A DNA stretch of 64,000 nucleotides, taken from positions 372,001 to 436,000 of the forward strand of contig CM065891.1 of the NCBI GenBank assembly GCA_033439255.1, written 5' to 3'. Below the pieces are notes generated by a model. The model was not told where the DNA came from and ran no database searches. It saw nothing but the letters and a program-made list of their open reading frames with translations. The position numbers and the translations under genes are program-made. Below, piece by piece: positions 45,701-58,131 of the stretch; positions within the stretch are counted from its first letter, which is position 1, and the number at the start of each line of letters is the position of its first letter. The stretch comes from Hericium rajendrae (lineage: Eukaryota; Basidiomycota; Agaricomycetes; Russulales; Hericiaceae).

Positions 45701-48321
45701 TCAGCGTGCCAAAGTCGTATGCCGGCGTAACGACTGGGGCTCGACAAGAGGAATGGTTGGCAGACGTCCATTGCGGCTCAGAAACATTCGGCAGTAATAT
45801 GCAATGAGATCCTGCTCCCAAGCGAGGAAGGTGTCACTATTCGTATCATGATGACTCGGCTCCTGTGGGAATACGAAGGTTGACGGCGGCCAGGCTTTCA
45901 TGAGAGAGAACAAGATTTTCATGCTTTCGACACGGTGTCGCCACAACGGCGATGAGAAGGGATCCACCACACCTGATTCTTGAGCGACGTTGCATGGACT
46001 TTCCCAACAGGGGATGTATTCCCCATGCCACATGCTTTTGATACCCTTCTCGCGTTGAAGCGTCGCGGCTGTATCTTGGTACACAGCCGGCAACATGTCC
46101 TGGTCAAATCGCATGAATTCCACTCTGAACCCTATGGCGTGCACCTCCCAAGCGACCTCAGCCCACAGCGTGCGATCACTTTCGGCATCTTGGCGCGTGA
46201 CTTCTTTCGATGCCCATTGCGGAAGCGGGTTTACATCCTCTGCGTAAGGTGCGATGCCAGCGTGAACACCAAAGCGCACATTGATGTCGAGACGATCAAG
46301 ACTTCTTCTGATCTTTCGACGAAGTTCGGCCGTCAGTTTGCCCTCAGCATTGACCCGGAGAGATTTGGCATCGTCGTGATTGGGAGCAAATTGTAATCGC
46401 TCTATGTCCGACAGTGATGACGTCGGTTTCAAGGGAACCGCAGGTAGACGAATGCGGTAATACCGGCCTTCCAACGCAACCCTCCATTGCATGGCCGTCA
46501 TAAGGATGCGCCAGTTTTCGGAAGGTGACATTATTTGAGAGATGCACCACAGGCGAATGCGAAGCCAGTGATGTATTTTTTTGGCAAATGTAGTGCCATG
46601 CGCGGAAAACACGTGTAGAGGAGGGAATGCATAGTGGAATGCATTATGGGAATCAACATCAGCAACTTGAAGCTCCGGATTCTTGGACAAGAAGGCCTTC
46701 CAAGATGGCTGATAATCAGGCGCCCATTCTGGTTTGAGGCGTACATCTGGACCCCTTGATCCGGCAACTGCATCAAGCGCTATTTTCTGTCTCTTTGCAG
46801 GCGGAGCTTCGGGACGGCGTGATGTGATTGACTTATTTGCCTTGCGACACGTAGAATCTTTGCCATGTAATCCAGAGGAAGTGGATGTTGCTATATAAGA
46901 CATTAGCCAGCGCTCAACAAGACAGCGCACGCATTCAGCGTACCAGAACTTCCCAGCACAGACTTGTTTGATTGTCCTTCAGCGTGCTCCTCAGCATCCA
47001 GGACCGGTACCAGTTTGCGAATTGTGGGCTTGCTACTTAAGCTATAACGGCGCAGCTGCTCTCCCAAGCCGCCTGAGGTTTCATCAGCAATGGGCGCTTG
47101 AGCCCAAGTTGGTGTAGGCACAAGGCGATCACCGCGACGAATATTGCGCTCGGAAGAGAATACCATTGAACCTGGAATATAAGGCCTGATTGAAACGACA
47201 CGAGTGGAGGGCGTGAGAGAGATGCAATAGGACGGATGAACCAGACAGGCACTCCCAAGCGATACAGAGATGAACAGGTCCTCACATTCGCTGTGATAGC
47301 ACCGCGGAGAGGTTGGACGCGGTGGCTATTGTCGAGGAGGGTGTACTGACTACGAGGACGCATGACTTTGGTATAGATGATCCATCCGCGCAGTTCGAGG
47401 AGGAGTCGCTGAGCTTCTCGTAGCCACATCATCGTATCAAAGGCCGACATCGGATGTCTGTGCATGATGGATACTGTGTGATTAAGGCGGTTGACTAGGT
47501 CCCACATGAACATTCTGCGGCGTTGACGGAGTTGTTCTTCGTTGTCCGCTCCATCGACCTCCAAACCGTTGAACGGCACTGCCTCATTCAGTTCGTCACT
47601 TGGGCTCCCTCCAAATGCTGCATGAGCAACTTCTTCAGCAATTGTGGTAGTTTCGTCTATAGCCTTCTTCAGCCTCTCTACGAAAGTTGGCCTCAGGCGG
47701 CCAATGGGTGCTTCATTTCCGTGACTTAGAAGCTGTAAGTCCTTCTCGCCAAAATCGCACCAAGGGATGTCAAGATCGGTAAAAGCTGGGATATCCGCAT
47801 GGCTAAAATGCTGGTTACTTAGAGCAAGCAATCTCGGATTTGCTGGCACGGCAAAGGTATGCGGTTCCATGCGGTCGAACATCTGGGGCCACTTGGTGTG
47901 CTCGAAAAACCCGAGCATGCCATCAGCATAGTAGGAAAAGATTTGTTCAGGGGAGTGATGCGGAAGCTCTGGGATCCAAGGCATATTCGGGGATGATATA
48001 CACATGTCTTTGTTGCCGGGCAACAGAGTAATCGAAAGGCAGTCTGTGGCATTCCGCAAAACCTCGCCGGTGGCCAACGGAGCAAATGAACATTTTGTAG
48101 TGATTGCATCGAAAAAAGACATTCTTTATGCACAAATGAGACTGGGTTGACGGGGGAACACCGAATGATATACTCACTGTGGGCATGTGCAAGGGGCTTG
48201 GCCATTGTTGCCACATTTACAACGACGCGTGTCCAAGCTGCTGCAATACAATGCAGTGGTGATTAGCTAGTTTGATGTACAGGACAGAGCGTACTTACCT
48301 TGATAGACGAGTATCTGCCAT
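45701..48321 (-). pseudogene. Large gene of unknown function next to the Helitron, frameshifted
   Basis: Minus-strand exons 48321-48299, 48240-48178, 48123-46944 and 46890-45701 (about 818 codons). The start MADTRLS leads into a cysteine knot-like motif (CKCGNNGQAPCTCP) in exon 2, then MSFFDAITTKCSFAPLATG. Exon 3 is Trp/His-rich with HHSPEQIFSYYADGMLGFFE and MHRHPMSAFDTMMWLREAQR and ends in the other frame as SSERNIRRGDRLVPTPTWAQ. The two frames of exon 3 must switch near the GA-dinucleotide run at 47214-47222. Exon 4 continues PEWAPDYQPSWKAFLSKNPE and WHGEYIPCWE. The intron 46891-46943 has a CTAAT branch site. No known domain is seen. Paralogues of this kind are, to my knowledge, multi-copy in Agaricomycetes, and its position suggests Helitron cargo. 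Confidence 0.6.
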
Positions 48322-49332
48322 GACGACGAAATCGAGAGTGAGTTTCGTTGATATGAAGAGGTGACGTGTACGGAAGGAAAACTGGTGACCAAAATGAAGA
48401 GTCCAGCATTTTCGATCAAAACAGGGCAGCAGAGGAAAGAGAAAAGGACGAGACATACCTCCGTTGGGTGGATGTGGCTCAATGTCGTGGTTATAGACAT
48501 CTGTCAGCAGGGTGACATTGAGAAAGTAACTATCACATACTGACGACCTGCGTAACGCAGTTGCTGCCGTTCGGGAGCAGGATGAAGGACCCACGAGATA
48601 CCAGGATGGAGCAGAGAACGTCAACAAGACGAGACTCTGGTCAGCTTATCAACCCCGTCAACGAGACGGAGTTGCAGGATCCCAGGGCAGAAAAGACACA
48701 GCATAAGGCCAAGGACTTGCTGCGGCAAGAATTCAGATATTTGTAGATCCAGGGCAAGAGGTGACGATGGGAGACGTAGAGTTGTATGGGGACAGAGGCT
48801 GAGGACAACAATGAGAGTTGGAGTCGAGAGGAGAAGCGATGAACGTGGACGGTGGTCGACCCGCCAAGGTGCCGAAAACGCCGCTGGGCGAAGCGCCGGC
48901 AGGTCGCTGAGTCAGTAACATGCGGCCAACAGGTGGCTGGTGAGCCTAAGCAAGTTCACCGCTCAGTTAGTGACAGGTCAAGTCAACAAGTTTAGTTCTT
49001 GCTCTCCCCACCGTCCACCATCCATCCCCGTTATGTCCTACTGCGCGCATGCCATTGTCTTCACTGCGTCGCCTCGTTGACGTGCAGCGTGGAGTGGAAG
49101 ACACCGTCTTGTTGCCGGGTCTATACACGCATTCTCCGGAGCCACAAGTTCCGCAAGGGATCGTTCTCGCTGTATCGTCTGGTTGATGCGCAGCGAGAAG
49201 TGTAAGACACCGTCTTGCTGATGGGTCTATGCACATGTCTGAGATATGTCCACTCCGCTGCGAAATTCTCAGTCATAGACGTTTAATGTTGTCACGTTGA
49301 AGGCTGGAATACATGCAGAAATTCTGTACGCT
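48322..49332. other. Gene-free stretch
   Basis: About 1 kb. Short minus-strand blocks at 48350-48530 have GT-AG flanks and could be 5' UTR exons of the preceding gene, but no protein is supported. Confidence 0.35.
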
Positions 49333-50505
49333 TCATTCCTCACATCTCTGGCCTGGTTCAAGGTCCAACTTCGACAGTTTTGCATTCAAGACATTTCCCA
49401 TGGGCTCGACCTCTTGGAACTTTCGTTTCGGGAATGTGTTCGCGAGGGTGTGCGCCTCTTTCTGTGCATCGCCTCGACGTTTGTCTTCCTCGGCTTTCAT
49501 CTGCGTCACCATCTGCCACAGACCAAAAAGTCAATAACGAGTCAATACCGCGATCGCATGTGGAGAGCGTACATACCCAAGAACCAGTTCTGCTGAGCAT
49601 CGTCACGCTACGGAGAACGGTGACCAACCGTTGTGAATCTCTCCCGCCCTCCCTCCTACCCCCCCGAGGCTGTTGAAGGGCACGGAAAACAATTGTCATT
49701 TTGACCAGTTGGCCGTGACGTAGCTGGGCAGCATCCAACGGGACTACTGGGTCATAGAGTCTCTCATCTTGAGACTCTCTACGATGAAGGCAATCAGCAT
49801 CTGTCTATTTTCTATCATTCAGGGACTCACAACTCGTCGAACAGGCAGGGAATCTGCAAGACTTGCACGACATTGTCTTCGGTATGCTCGAAGCCTTCTC
49901 CACCACGCATATGTGATGTGCTAATGGGAAGGATATCACTGGGCGTAAGGCGGACCTCGGGCGATGAGTTTGGTCTCTTCGGACTAAAGAGCGGGTTCGT
50001 TGCTTCTATGGCAGGAAGTCCATAGGCGTTTTTATTGGTGAGTGGTTGTAGCTCGCCTTGCGGCAGGTACTGATCAAAGAACCTGTGGATGTTCGAGATA
50101 GCCTCTATGGCCCTCTGAAAGGTAGCGCAATCAGGTCCCATAATCTGCGCTCGCTGTACCAGTGCTTGAGGCCGGATGTTTGAGCTAGGGCAATTGTGAG
50201 TTCAAAGACAATCGGCGTAAGGAATCTCCTTACCGCATCATGTTCCACGCTGACGGGAAAATGTAGTGGCTTAGAAGCCCCATCACCTCAAATTCGAATT
50301 CCATCTCTCCATGTCGACTACCCTCCTTGCCAGTGAGATAGTAGAATCCTTGTCCCCGAGCGATGGACAGGCCTTGTCTGACCGACAGGACAGAAGCATA
50401 TGTGGTGAGTTGGTTTGTAGGACGTTCCCGCTTGTGGTCCTCTGATGCTGTGTTTAGCTCGGCGACACATGCGGGAGAAGAGAGAATGCTGAGTAGATCG
50501 GCCAT
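49333..50505 (-). CDS. Hypothetical four-exon gene, function unknown
   Basis: Minus-strand exons 50505-50234, 50184-49831, 49778-49577 and 49512-49333 give 335 residues with all phases matching. The N-terminal block (MADLLSILSSPACVAELN) is followed by YYLTGKEGSRHGEMEFEFEV, then RAIEAISNIHRFFDQYLPQG. A disordered Pro/Ser part precedes the exon 3 motif LYDPVVPLDAAQLRHGQLVK, with MTIVFRALQQPRG. The last exon is a charged helix (MKAEEDKRRGDAQKEAHTLA) with a basic KRKF motif that could serve nuclear import. No enzyme motif is visible. It lies beside the Helitron and may be another element-associated family. The reading frame is intact, so it could be expressed. Confidence 0.6.
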
Positions 50506-51752
50506 CTTCGATATTGCTTGTCCAGGGGCCTTTCAGCGCATATATAAATGGTGGTAATCCGCCGTGCACGGGCCCTTCGTGTGTCTTACTGTTTCTTAGG
50601 CTCGTTCCCCGGACGGACGAAGGTTTTCGGGCCGCTCCGCTTTCAATGACTTCCTCTTCACAGATGTGTCTCGGCTGTCTAGTATGCACTCATCAGGAGG
50701 TGGCAATTATATCCGATAAGGCTTTACATGCTGAATCTGGAATGGCATCGTGGTTTCGATCTCGTCTTCCCCAACGGCTGACATCTAGAAGAGCTTGCAA
50801 ATTTGTCTTGCAAATCTTATTGCTTCTTGCATTCGAGCGCAGTATTAGGACGCGTCGGTAATGTTTCGTCCGTCAAAAAGAATCCACCAATCGCCATCCG
50901 TCTAGACAGAGCTTCGGAGGGATGCTGGATATGCTTTGGTTACATCACCTGTGGTGCGTCGTTTGCGTTCTTCGCCGATTCGAGCCTGACGGGGTCGCCT
51001 AGGGATATTGGAGAACATTTATCAAGGGCCGCTTTGGAAATCTGACGGGCATCGGGACCCGTTACCACGCCCCGTTTCTTGCTCGGAGGTATGCGGTCTT
51101 TAGATTTGTCACGGGTTCACCGCACGACCGATGTAGACTCATTATTTTGCACATTTGCACGCGCACGGACGAGCGACACTTGTGCGGTGGTGCTTCTTAG
51201 GAGTTTATTCAAGGTCCAACAGTGGCTTCTTCCGTTGACCGTGGCAAAACCCGTCGCTAAACTTCTTCTCTTGTTAGGCGTCCTTAGTGGCGTTATATAT
51301 CATCATGATTAGGTGCACGCTCCACGTCGTCAAGATCCAGGGCGGGAGAGTCGCATATAGTTCGGAGTGCAATGGATCTCATGAGTAAGAGGACATGGGT
51401 ATTCTTGAGTTCTTTGGTTCCTGAATTTTTGTTGATTTTGCATGTGTGATTTCGCACGGTCTTGGCACTGAAGGCCCGCAGACCATAGGGTATCCTTGGA
51501 GGTTGCCTCCTTCATCAACGAGAGGGCCCGCTACACCTGCCGTAAGGATTCACTCACGCGGCATAAAAGGCAATCTCGCACGATGTGATGCCCGCATCGC
51601 TCTCACTTAACTCCCAAGTTTTCAAGTGGTGCGCCTTGTTTATTTCTGTGGGTGTCGCGATGTGCTCACGTTGCAGCCGTAGATTTTTCGTCCTGTCGCT
51701 GGCTAATATTTACAAAATTCGTTAGACCTAATTGCAACCATTCGTATTCACG
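50506..51752. other. Gene-free stretch
   Basis: About 1.2 kb with only short frames and no recognisable family. Upstream flank of two divergent genes. Confidence 0.4.
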
Positions 51753-52738
51753 ATGGGTACGTTGTGTTTGGTGTGTTCATGAGATGGTCCTCTGATGCTA
51801 TTTGAAGACATCACTATGGCGTACGCGCAGAACGACAGACCGTCGCTTAACTTCGATTTATGGATGCAAGTATGCCGCTATGTAGGCTTTATGGACGTGA
51901 TCGCTGTCAGCCAACTTGGACGGTGGTTTCGCTCTCTCGCTGAAGCCTACTTCGTCTCAGCATACCATATGGAGCTCCTCAAGTATGTGAAGAACCCGAA
52001 AGAATTTCGCGGGATTCTCCGTTCTCATCATGCCGTCATCTATGGAGTCTTCGCGGTCGACTTCGTCATCCGTCTCGTCAATCCCTTGAATCCCCCTACC
52101 CTCTATATTTCCATTCCCCCAACTCTCTTGAGGCCTTTTTCTGTCTTTTTCTGTGGGAGGGATATGCGACTATGGTGACGAAGAGGATTCCGAGCCAGTT
52201 TGGTTACAGGGCCAATCCTTCCGTATTTGACAAGATCGCCATGCGCAACTCTCAAGGATGTACCGTCGTGCTGGTTTGGGGTTGCCTGCCGTCGACACTG
52301 GCGCCGGTCGCTCATCAACCGTCTACCGCCCCGATGACTTACATGACTGCTGACGGTATCTGCATTCCTTATCCTTTGGCAACGACGCGCTACCATTGCC
52401 TGGAAAATATGGCCGAATGTCGTGATGATGGAAGTGACAGGATGCCTTACAGAGCTAGGAGCTTCATGTATGCGACGTTTGGGTCTTGTCGTGTGTACAT
52501 GCCGAGCACGACGAAGGCGGACAGTTGCAGTGGCAACGCATACTGTCCGAACACGCTGCGATCATTCGGAGATTGCATGTGTCTCCAGTTCATATTCAGC
52601 CCGGAGCATGCAACGTCAATGGTTACGCAGCACATCATGCCGTGTTGGCGTTGGGGCGGCGTCGAGTGTCGCGGGAGTTGCGGAAAGAAGACCGTCACCG
52701 AAGTTTCTCTGGTTCGCCGCCAGCTGGATGCTTGGTAA
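51753..52738 (+). pseudogene. F-box-like family gene with a homopolymer frameshift
   Basis: Exon 1 is only ATGG (51753-51756). After a 51 nt intron, exon 2 starts at 51808. The first frame reads MDITMAYAQNDRPSLNFDLW and MDVIAVSQLGRWFRSLAEAY, an F-box-like or related Leu-rich start, then AVIYGVFAVDFVIRLVNPLN. At the CCCCC run near 52106 the sensible reading moves to another frame (LWEGYATMVTKRIPSQFGYR), which then stays open to 52738 with many cysteines near the end (CPNTLRSFGDCMC). Both halves resemble one Agaricomycete multi-copy family, so a one-base indel is the simplest reading. Sequencing error is the alternative. Confidence 0.5.
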
Positions 52739-53085
52739 GCGTCTCCGCAGTTCCTGAATGGAGAGATCGTGGATGTTCAATTCGTTCTTCAGATTTTTTC
52801 TTTCAAATGTCGGATCTGAGGTCTTCTCCGTCCAGAATCTGTCGACCTCAATCAACTAGAATGAACAAGGTTGTCTTCCCTTCTTATTACATAAATTTGT
52901 TCAGACAGCGTTCTTTCCGTTCTTTTCAACCCTTCACTTACCCTTTCATACGTCCGTCAGTCTGGAAACTCCCGTCCGCAATTCTTCGTCACCGCAGTTC
53001 TTCGTTACCGCGTCTTTCTTACTTTTTTTATTTATTTACGTATCTTTTATAAAAAATCAAAGGTCTGGTTACCTTGGATGCTGGA
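52739..53085. other. Intergenic, pyrimidine-rich
   Basis: Mostly T/C-rich sequence between two plus-strand genes, especially 52895-53050. No gene seen. Confidence 0.4.
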
Positions 53086-53093
53086 TATATAAG
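53086..53093 (+). promoter_or_regulatory. TATA box (TATATAAG)
   Basis: A perfect TATA element 82 bases upstream of the ATG at 53175, consistent with transcription starting about 30 bases downstream of it. Confidence 0.6.
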
Positions 53094-53174
53094 AGTCAGC
53101 TGTCTTTCACGCAGCTCAGAGCAAGAACACAAAGCACCCTTGCCAATACCCTCGCGCTGCCATCGTTACGCAAG

Positions 53175-53738
53175 ATGTCTATAAGGGTAGGCAAATCACT
53201 TTTTTCTGTCAGAAGTTACATTGAACATGCGTTTGGCAGACTCGTTCAATCCGTGCTTACCGCATTGGAGACGACATGGGAGAGGACAATCCGCTCGGCC
53301 GCTACATCAGTGTACCGACGTTGCATCAGGGTGTCAGTCGTGGTCTCAGTCTACCACGTGTCACTGCAGTCTTCGAGACACGCGCCCACATCGTAATGGA
53401 ATACTGGGAGTATAGCGTTGACTTCGCCGACCCGACGGAGAGCAGGGAGAGATTTGCGGTCTACTATACACGCGATATCCGTGCATATCCCCGCTACAAC
53501 CGAGCCGTCCACCACAGAACACAAGGACTGCGTTGGTTCGGGGAGTTCTTAGTCTTCAAGTGTTCAGCAGCCCCCGGCCGTAGGCTTGTGAACATGCGAA
53601 CCGGCGACGATGAACTCGCGTGGCAGATCGTTCTCCAGTAAGTGTATAAAGCTATGATTTTGGTTAACCGGGTCTAACATGCTTGTGTGCGAGTCTAGAA
53701 TCATGAGGGAGGAGATGGGGCTCGGGCTGCCGTTGTAA
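53175..53738 (+). CDS. Hypothetical 149-residue protein
   Basis: Exons 53175-53186 (12 nt), 53240-53637 and 53699-53738, all with GT-AG introns (53 and 61 nt). After MSIR the protein reads TRSIRAYRIGDDMGEDNPLG, then YISVPTLHQG, VTAVFETRAHIVMEYWEYSV, YYTRDIRAYPRYNRAVHHRT, and ends IMREEMGLGLPL. It has no signal peptide, transmembrane segment or known motif. A good TATA box stands upstream. The three-exon splice with exact phases and the natural composition support a real gene. Function unknown. Confidence 0.6.
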
Positions 53739-54282
53739 TCACGATCCTATACTTTTGTCCGTACGATCAGTGTTATGCGTGAGAGCGTTGGAGAACATTC
53801 TGATATATGTGCGAGGAAGCTGGATCGAGATATGCGCTTACTACGGGCGAAGGAATCGAGGATGCTATTGGGGCCGCTTGGGATTGGAGACGCGAGGGGC
53901 TCCGCAAATTCGCTTGGAAGGCCGCGTCGCGTAAATTGGCGAAAGAACGGGAGGAAGGAAGAAGTCGATGCTGAGTTTGGCCGTGCCTGCTCCGTCTAAA
54001 GCATCCGTCTCGCTGGAGAGCTAATTCTATATTGCAGAAGAGCATGACGTTTATTGCCAAGGGCTATATTTTATGGAAATCAAATCGCCTATAGTCGAAG
54101 TTCGACGATGCCGTGCCGTCATCACTAAGTCAATGAATGGTTGAGGCATCACCTGATCCTGGGGCAAGCATGGTCCATAAAAGGCTGGATGGACTGGATG
54201 GATGGAATCGTGAGTGGTCCAGTATATCTCTACTCGTCATTATCGTCGCCCTATCGCCCTTCATTTCATTGCAGGCGGTAAC
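53739..54282. other. Intergenic
   Basis: About 540 bases, no supported frame. Confidence 0.4.
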
Positions 54283-56871
54283 ATGGTTTCAACCCGGTCA
54301 AAGCGACCAGCATCTCCTCCATTGCCACTTCCGACCAGGAAAAGAGCCCGGAAGAAGTACGTCCTTCATTTGACTCTGTCTACTTGTGTTAATCTTCCCG
54401 CTACGATCGTCACGCAGGATCCAGAATGTCCCGACGCTGGCCAGTACTGGCACGGCAGAGGATGATTCACGGTCGGGAGTGAAGGAAGAAGACGATGAGT
54501 TGTGTCTGATGTACCCGGAGGAGGACGAGCTGTGAGTTTTGCCGGTGCGGTGTTCCATGCTGGTGGCTAAGTACTATGGTATTCTTAGGCTAGGGGACGA
54601 TATTCACCCTCCTGTACAAACGGGGTCTGCAGCGGATGATATCGAATCGTCCATGGTGCGGGAAAATGGGGTGTCCGGTATGTAAAGCTGATCCTTGTTA
54701 TGGAAATGCACGCGATGCTGAGTTTATCTTCTCCTAAGGTCAAGCAGATGAGGCTTTGGGAACGGCCGTATCCGTCATTTCTCGTGCCTCATCCCCTTCT
54801 CATTTGTGCGAGTCAGACGCTATGCCCCCATCTACTGCCCTGCCGGATATGCTCGACCAGAGCTCCTCCACGGTTTCGTCTAGGCCCATCCCACCGGCGA
54901 ACTCTACGCCTATGCCGACTCGTGGTATCGATGATACTGTCTCCGCCCAGGCGAACCGTATGTCCCCGGGAACACAGAAATGGTTGGAGACCATCCTGGA
55001 CAAGCGACCGGATATGGCGAACGAGGATCTTAGAGAGGATGGAACGAAGAGTGATACGACCGGGGAGACCACAGGCCAAGCGAACTCACCTAGGCCCACC
55101 CCACCTTTGAACTCGACGTCTACGCCGACTCGCCCGCACGAACATTCTGGCCCCAGTGAGACATATCTTATCGCGAACGATGATACGACTGGCGCGACTA
55201 CAGGCCAAACATGTCCACCCAGGCCCATCCCACCTGCGAACTCTACGCTTATGCCGACTCATGGTATCGATGATACTGTCTCCGCCCAGGCGAACCGTAT
55301 GTCCCTGGGAACACAGAAATGGCTGGAGACTATCCTGGATAAGCAACCAGATAAGGCGAACGAGGGTCTTAGAGAGGGTGGAACGAAGAGCGATACGACC
55401 GGCGAGACCACAGGCCAAGTGAACCCACCTAGGACCACCCCACCTTTGAACTCGACGTCTACGCCGACCCGCCCGCACGAACATTCTGGCCCCAGCGAGA
55501 CGTATCCTATCTCTCCGGGAACAGCGGAGTGGTTTGCAGCTGCCTTGGACAATCCAGCAGATCTGACGGATGAGGATATCGGAGGGGATCCGACGAATAC
55601 CGGCGCGACCACAAACCAACCGAACGCGAGACAAGTGATAAATGCTCCGCGTATTGGATCGCCAGTGCCAGGAGAGTTTAACTGGGTTCGTCATTCTCAC
55701 ACTGCATTGAGCCGGTGGCGTGTTTGGATAGCGGCTCCATACCCCTGCATGTAAGCTCTCTGTTGCACTGTCTTCGTTTATTCGTGCTCACCAATTCGAA
55801 TTAGTCGGCGGTGCATGGCGGAGATTCTGCCGTTACCGTGAGTATCCACTGTTTTTGCTTTACGGTCCTGAGTTTTGACGTGATGTGGACACAGTGAAGC
55901 ATTAGCTTATACCGAGGCGTTCGACCAGCAGATCTTAATCCCAGTGTCTTGCGTGGAAGTCTCGTTCACTCATGAAGCGATTCGAATGTGGGTCTCCAAC
56001 TGACAGAAACGATGATACCACCAGTGCTAATGAGCCATTGACAGTCGCCTGGACAAGGTCTGCGCGACATACGGCAATGGTATCTATAATCTCGGCCTCA
56101 TTCAGCCCGAAGACTTCGGAAGGAATAGACGCTATATTACGATGAAAGAGAACACTCAAATCCCCGCTCAGTTTTTCCTTCCGGGGATCGTGAGTGGTCC
56201 CTCAATGCTCTTCACACAGAGTGATCACGGTCGCCAAGTGAACGTCGCTCCCTTCAACACGCTTTGGCCCCGGGCAGCGGCAGCTGTGGCGAAGATATTT
56301 AAGCTTCGGGAGGTCCGTCTCAAGACATACCACAATGGTGTGACATTTGGGACGAAAAAGCGACTGCCAGGTAGGTCGTTTTGATAACCCCGCGACGTAG
56401 TTGTTCGTCACTGATATGCATGAAAGACGGGAATGGCAATTCAGTTGCGACGAACTCAAACGCCATGAACGGCGCATTAGAATATAATCAACCTGGTAAG
56501 TGAAATACTGTCCGTACAGAGCAAGCGCGTTCTCTGAGATCGTTACCCCCGCAGTCCCAGTCTATGACGGAAAACAAAGGTTCTCATTAAACGCCGTGAA
56601 GCAGCTGCCAATCATTGAGCAGGAGCTGCGCCCAGGGACTGCAGTAGCCGTGGTTTTCACGGTCAACTCGTGGAGCCCTAAAGGTTCGAAATTCGAACCG
56701 CAGCTGCCTTTTCACCAGCCAGATTCTGGGCAGATGATTTCGTTCAATGTCGTGAACGTGGTAGTGCTGGCAGACCCTGATGAGAAGGCGGAACCAAGCT
56801 CGTACGTGGAGAGGGACTCATGGGGGATAATGCAAAAACCTTCGATGCCACAGGAAGACATCTTCTTCTGA
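54283..56871 (+). CDS. Nine-exon hypothetical protein with an internal tandem repeat
   Basis: Exons 54283-54356, 54418-54531, 54589-54677, 54739-55750, 55805-55837, 55895-55987, 56045-56370, 56427-56495 and 56555-56871 give 708 residues, every junction in phase. The N-terminus is basic (TRSKRPASPPLPLPTRKRAR), a likely nuclear signal. Exon 2 is acidic. Exon 4 is a Thr/Pro/Ser-rich, probably disordered region with a 113-residue repeat (see 54882). The C-terminal 270 residues look folded: YGNGIYNLGLIQPEDFGRNR, QIPAQFFLPGIVSG, LWPRAAAAVAKIFKLREVRL, then VPVYDGKQRFSL and TAVAVVFTVNSWSPKGSKFE. Similar C-terminal modules occur, as far as I recall, in multi-copy Agaricomycete hypotheticals. The intact nine-exon structure argues for a working gene. 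Confidence 0.7.
54882..55502 (+). repeat. 339-bp direct tandem repeat inside a coding exon
   Basis: The segment starting AGGCCCATCCCACC at 54882 recurs at 55221, exactly 339 bases (113 codons) later. The second copy runs to about 55502 (encoding up to GPSETY). Each unit is itself made of two related halves (RPIPPANST and RPTPPLNST blocks), so two rounds of duplication are likely. The period is a multiple of three and preserves the frame. Confidence 0.9.
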
Positions 56872-57730
56872 GCATAGCGCTGGACGTTCTTGTACTAGAT
56901 AACATCAGATAAATGTGTAAGTGGTACATAGCTCTATAAAGTCTACATAGATCTCCTAGCTCCATAGCACTGCCCTTTTCTCTATAGCTAGCATAGCTAA
57001 AGAGAGGTGCTATGTAGTGCTATGAAGCTGAAGGGCAATGCTATGAAGTGCTATGATAGCTATGATAGCTGAGTATGCAGCTATCATAGTCTACATGACT
57101 ATAAGAGCTGTAAGTGTCTATTAAAGCTATAAGACTTATATTACTTATATATTCTATATTCAATATATAGACCTAACATATCTATTGAAGCAATAGAATC
57201 TATTGAAATTATAAATCTTAATCAAATTTATATAGCAAAATCTCAATAGAATGATTGCACAAATATAAACTTTATTTAATGCATCAATTATATTCATATT
57301 ATTATACTACTACAAACAAAGACACTACTACTAATCACAAAGAAATAAAACATTACACTTACTACTAATAGATAACTAGACTTACAAAGATTACAAAAAA
57401 GCAAAAATATAACCTACAAAGTAAAAGATCAGTTAGGAACAAGACAACAGTAACAACACATAGAAACATACCAAAAATATTCAAAAAGAGATGAATATAA
57501 CCTAAGACATAAACAACATTAGCATAAAACAGCAGATCATCAAGATGAATGACTCACCGAAGGTTGAGGAAGAAGATGCAAGATGCTGAGGAAAGTCGGG
57601 AGAAGGTAGTGGTTGGAAAGAAAGAGAGAACGCGCGTCGTGCGAGGGTTATATAGGTGAGCGCGGGTTTCCCCGGCGGAGCCCCAAATGTGGCTGCCGGA
57701 GCCCGGCCCGGGCATCGCGTCAGAGGCTAA
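56872..57730. other. AT-rich gene-free tract with CATAG/CTATG clusters
   Basis: From about 56930 to 57130 the pentamer CATAG or its complement CTATG occurs about ten times in 200 bases, followed by 400 bases of AT-rich sequence without frames. The segment from 57640 to 57720 turns abruptly GC-rich. Confidence 0.5.
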
Positions 57731-58100
57731 GTGCCAGAGTTCAGTAACGTTGCCTTGCTGTCCAGTAGCTTACAATACTTTATTTGGAGATGTAGCTCAT
57801 TCAATCGAATTATATTAGTAGATGCTCTGTGCTGTCGTTTTTCCGGAATTATTGAGATTTTATTTGATTTACTAAGCTCGAAAACATTGGAACTCGCGTG
57901 GCTGAAGCACCGAAGGCGTGTCGCTCGACTTGTTGCTTTCACTCGACATTTTCCCCTTCGTATCTCGTCATGTCTCCTTGCCCCCTTTCCGTTTCTACGT
58001 CCTCACCTACTCTGTATTCGAAGCCGGAAGGGTATTGCGGGAGTTAGAGGGGCCCAAGGTACGTATAAAAAGCTTTTATCTTCATTGTATCTACTAATCT

Positions 58101-58131
58101 CGAGTCTCGCTCGATTATCGAGCGAGACTCG
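58101..58131. repeat. 31-bp palindrome
   Basis: CGAGTCTCGCTCGAT is followed after one base by its exact reverse complement. Arms of 15 bp, directly followed by a T run. Confidence 0.9.

Larger units (their letters stand above)
37033..48321. mobile_element. Helitron region (minimum core 37476-45431; outer limits not determined)
   Basis: The plus-strand Rep/helicase polyprotein relic (37476-45431) defines a rolling-circle Helitron. The minisatellites in front of it and the convergent frameshifted gene behind it (45701-48321) may be part of the same element, which is inference. Helitrons should begin TC, end CTRR preceded by a short hairpin, insert between A and T, and make no target duplication. 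I could not place either end with confidence. Confidence 0.7.

Noticed and set aside
45688-45704. Small inverted repeat as a Helitron 3' hairpin
   Set aside because: No CTRR terminus follows at 10-12 bases and it overlaps the end of the convergent gene.
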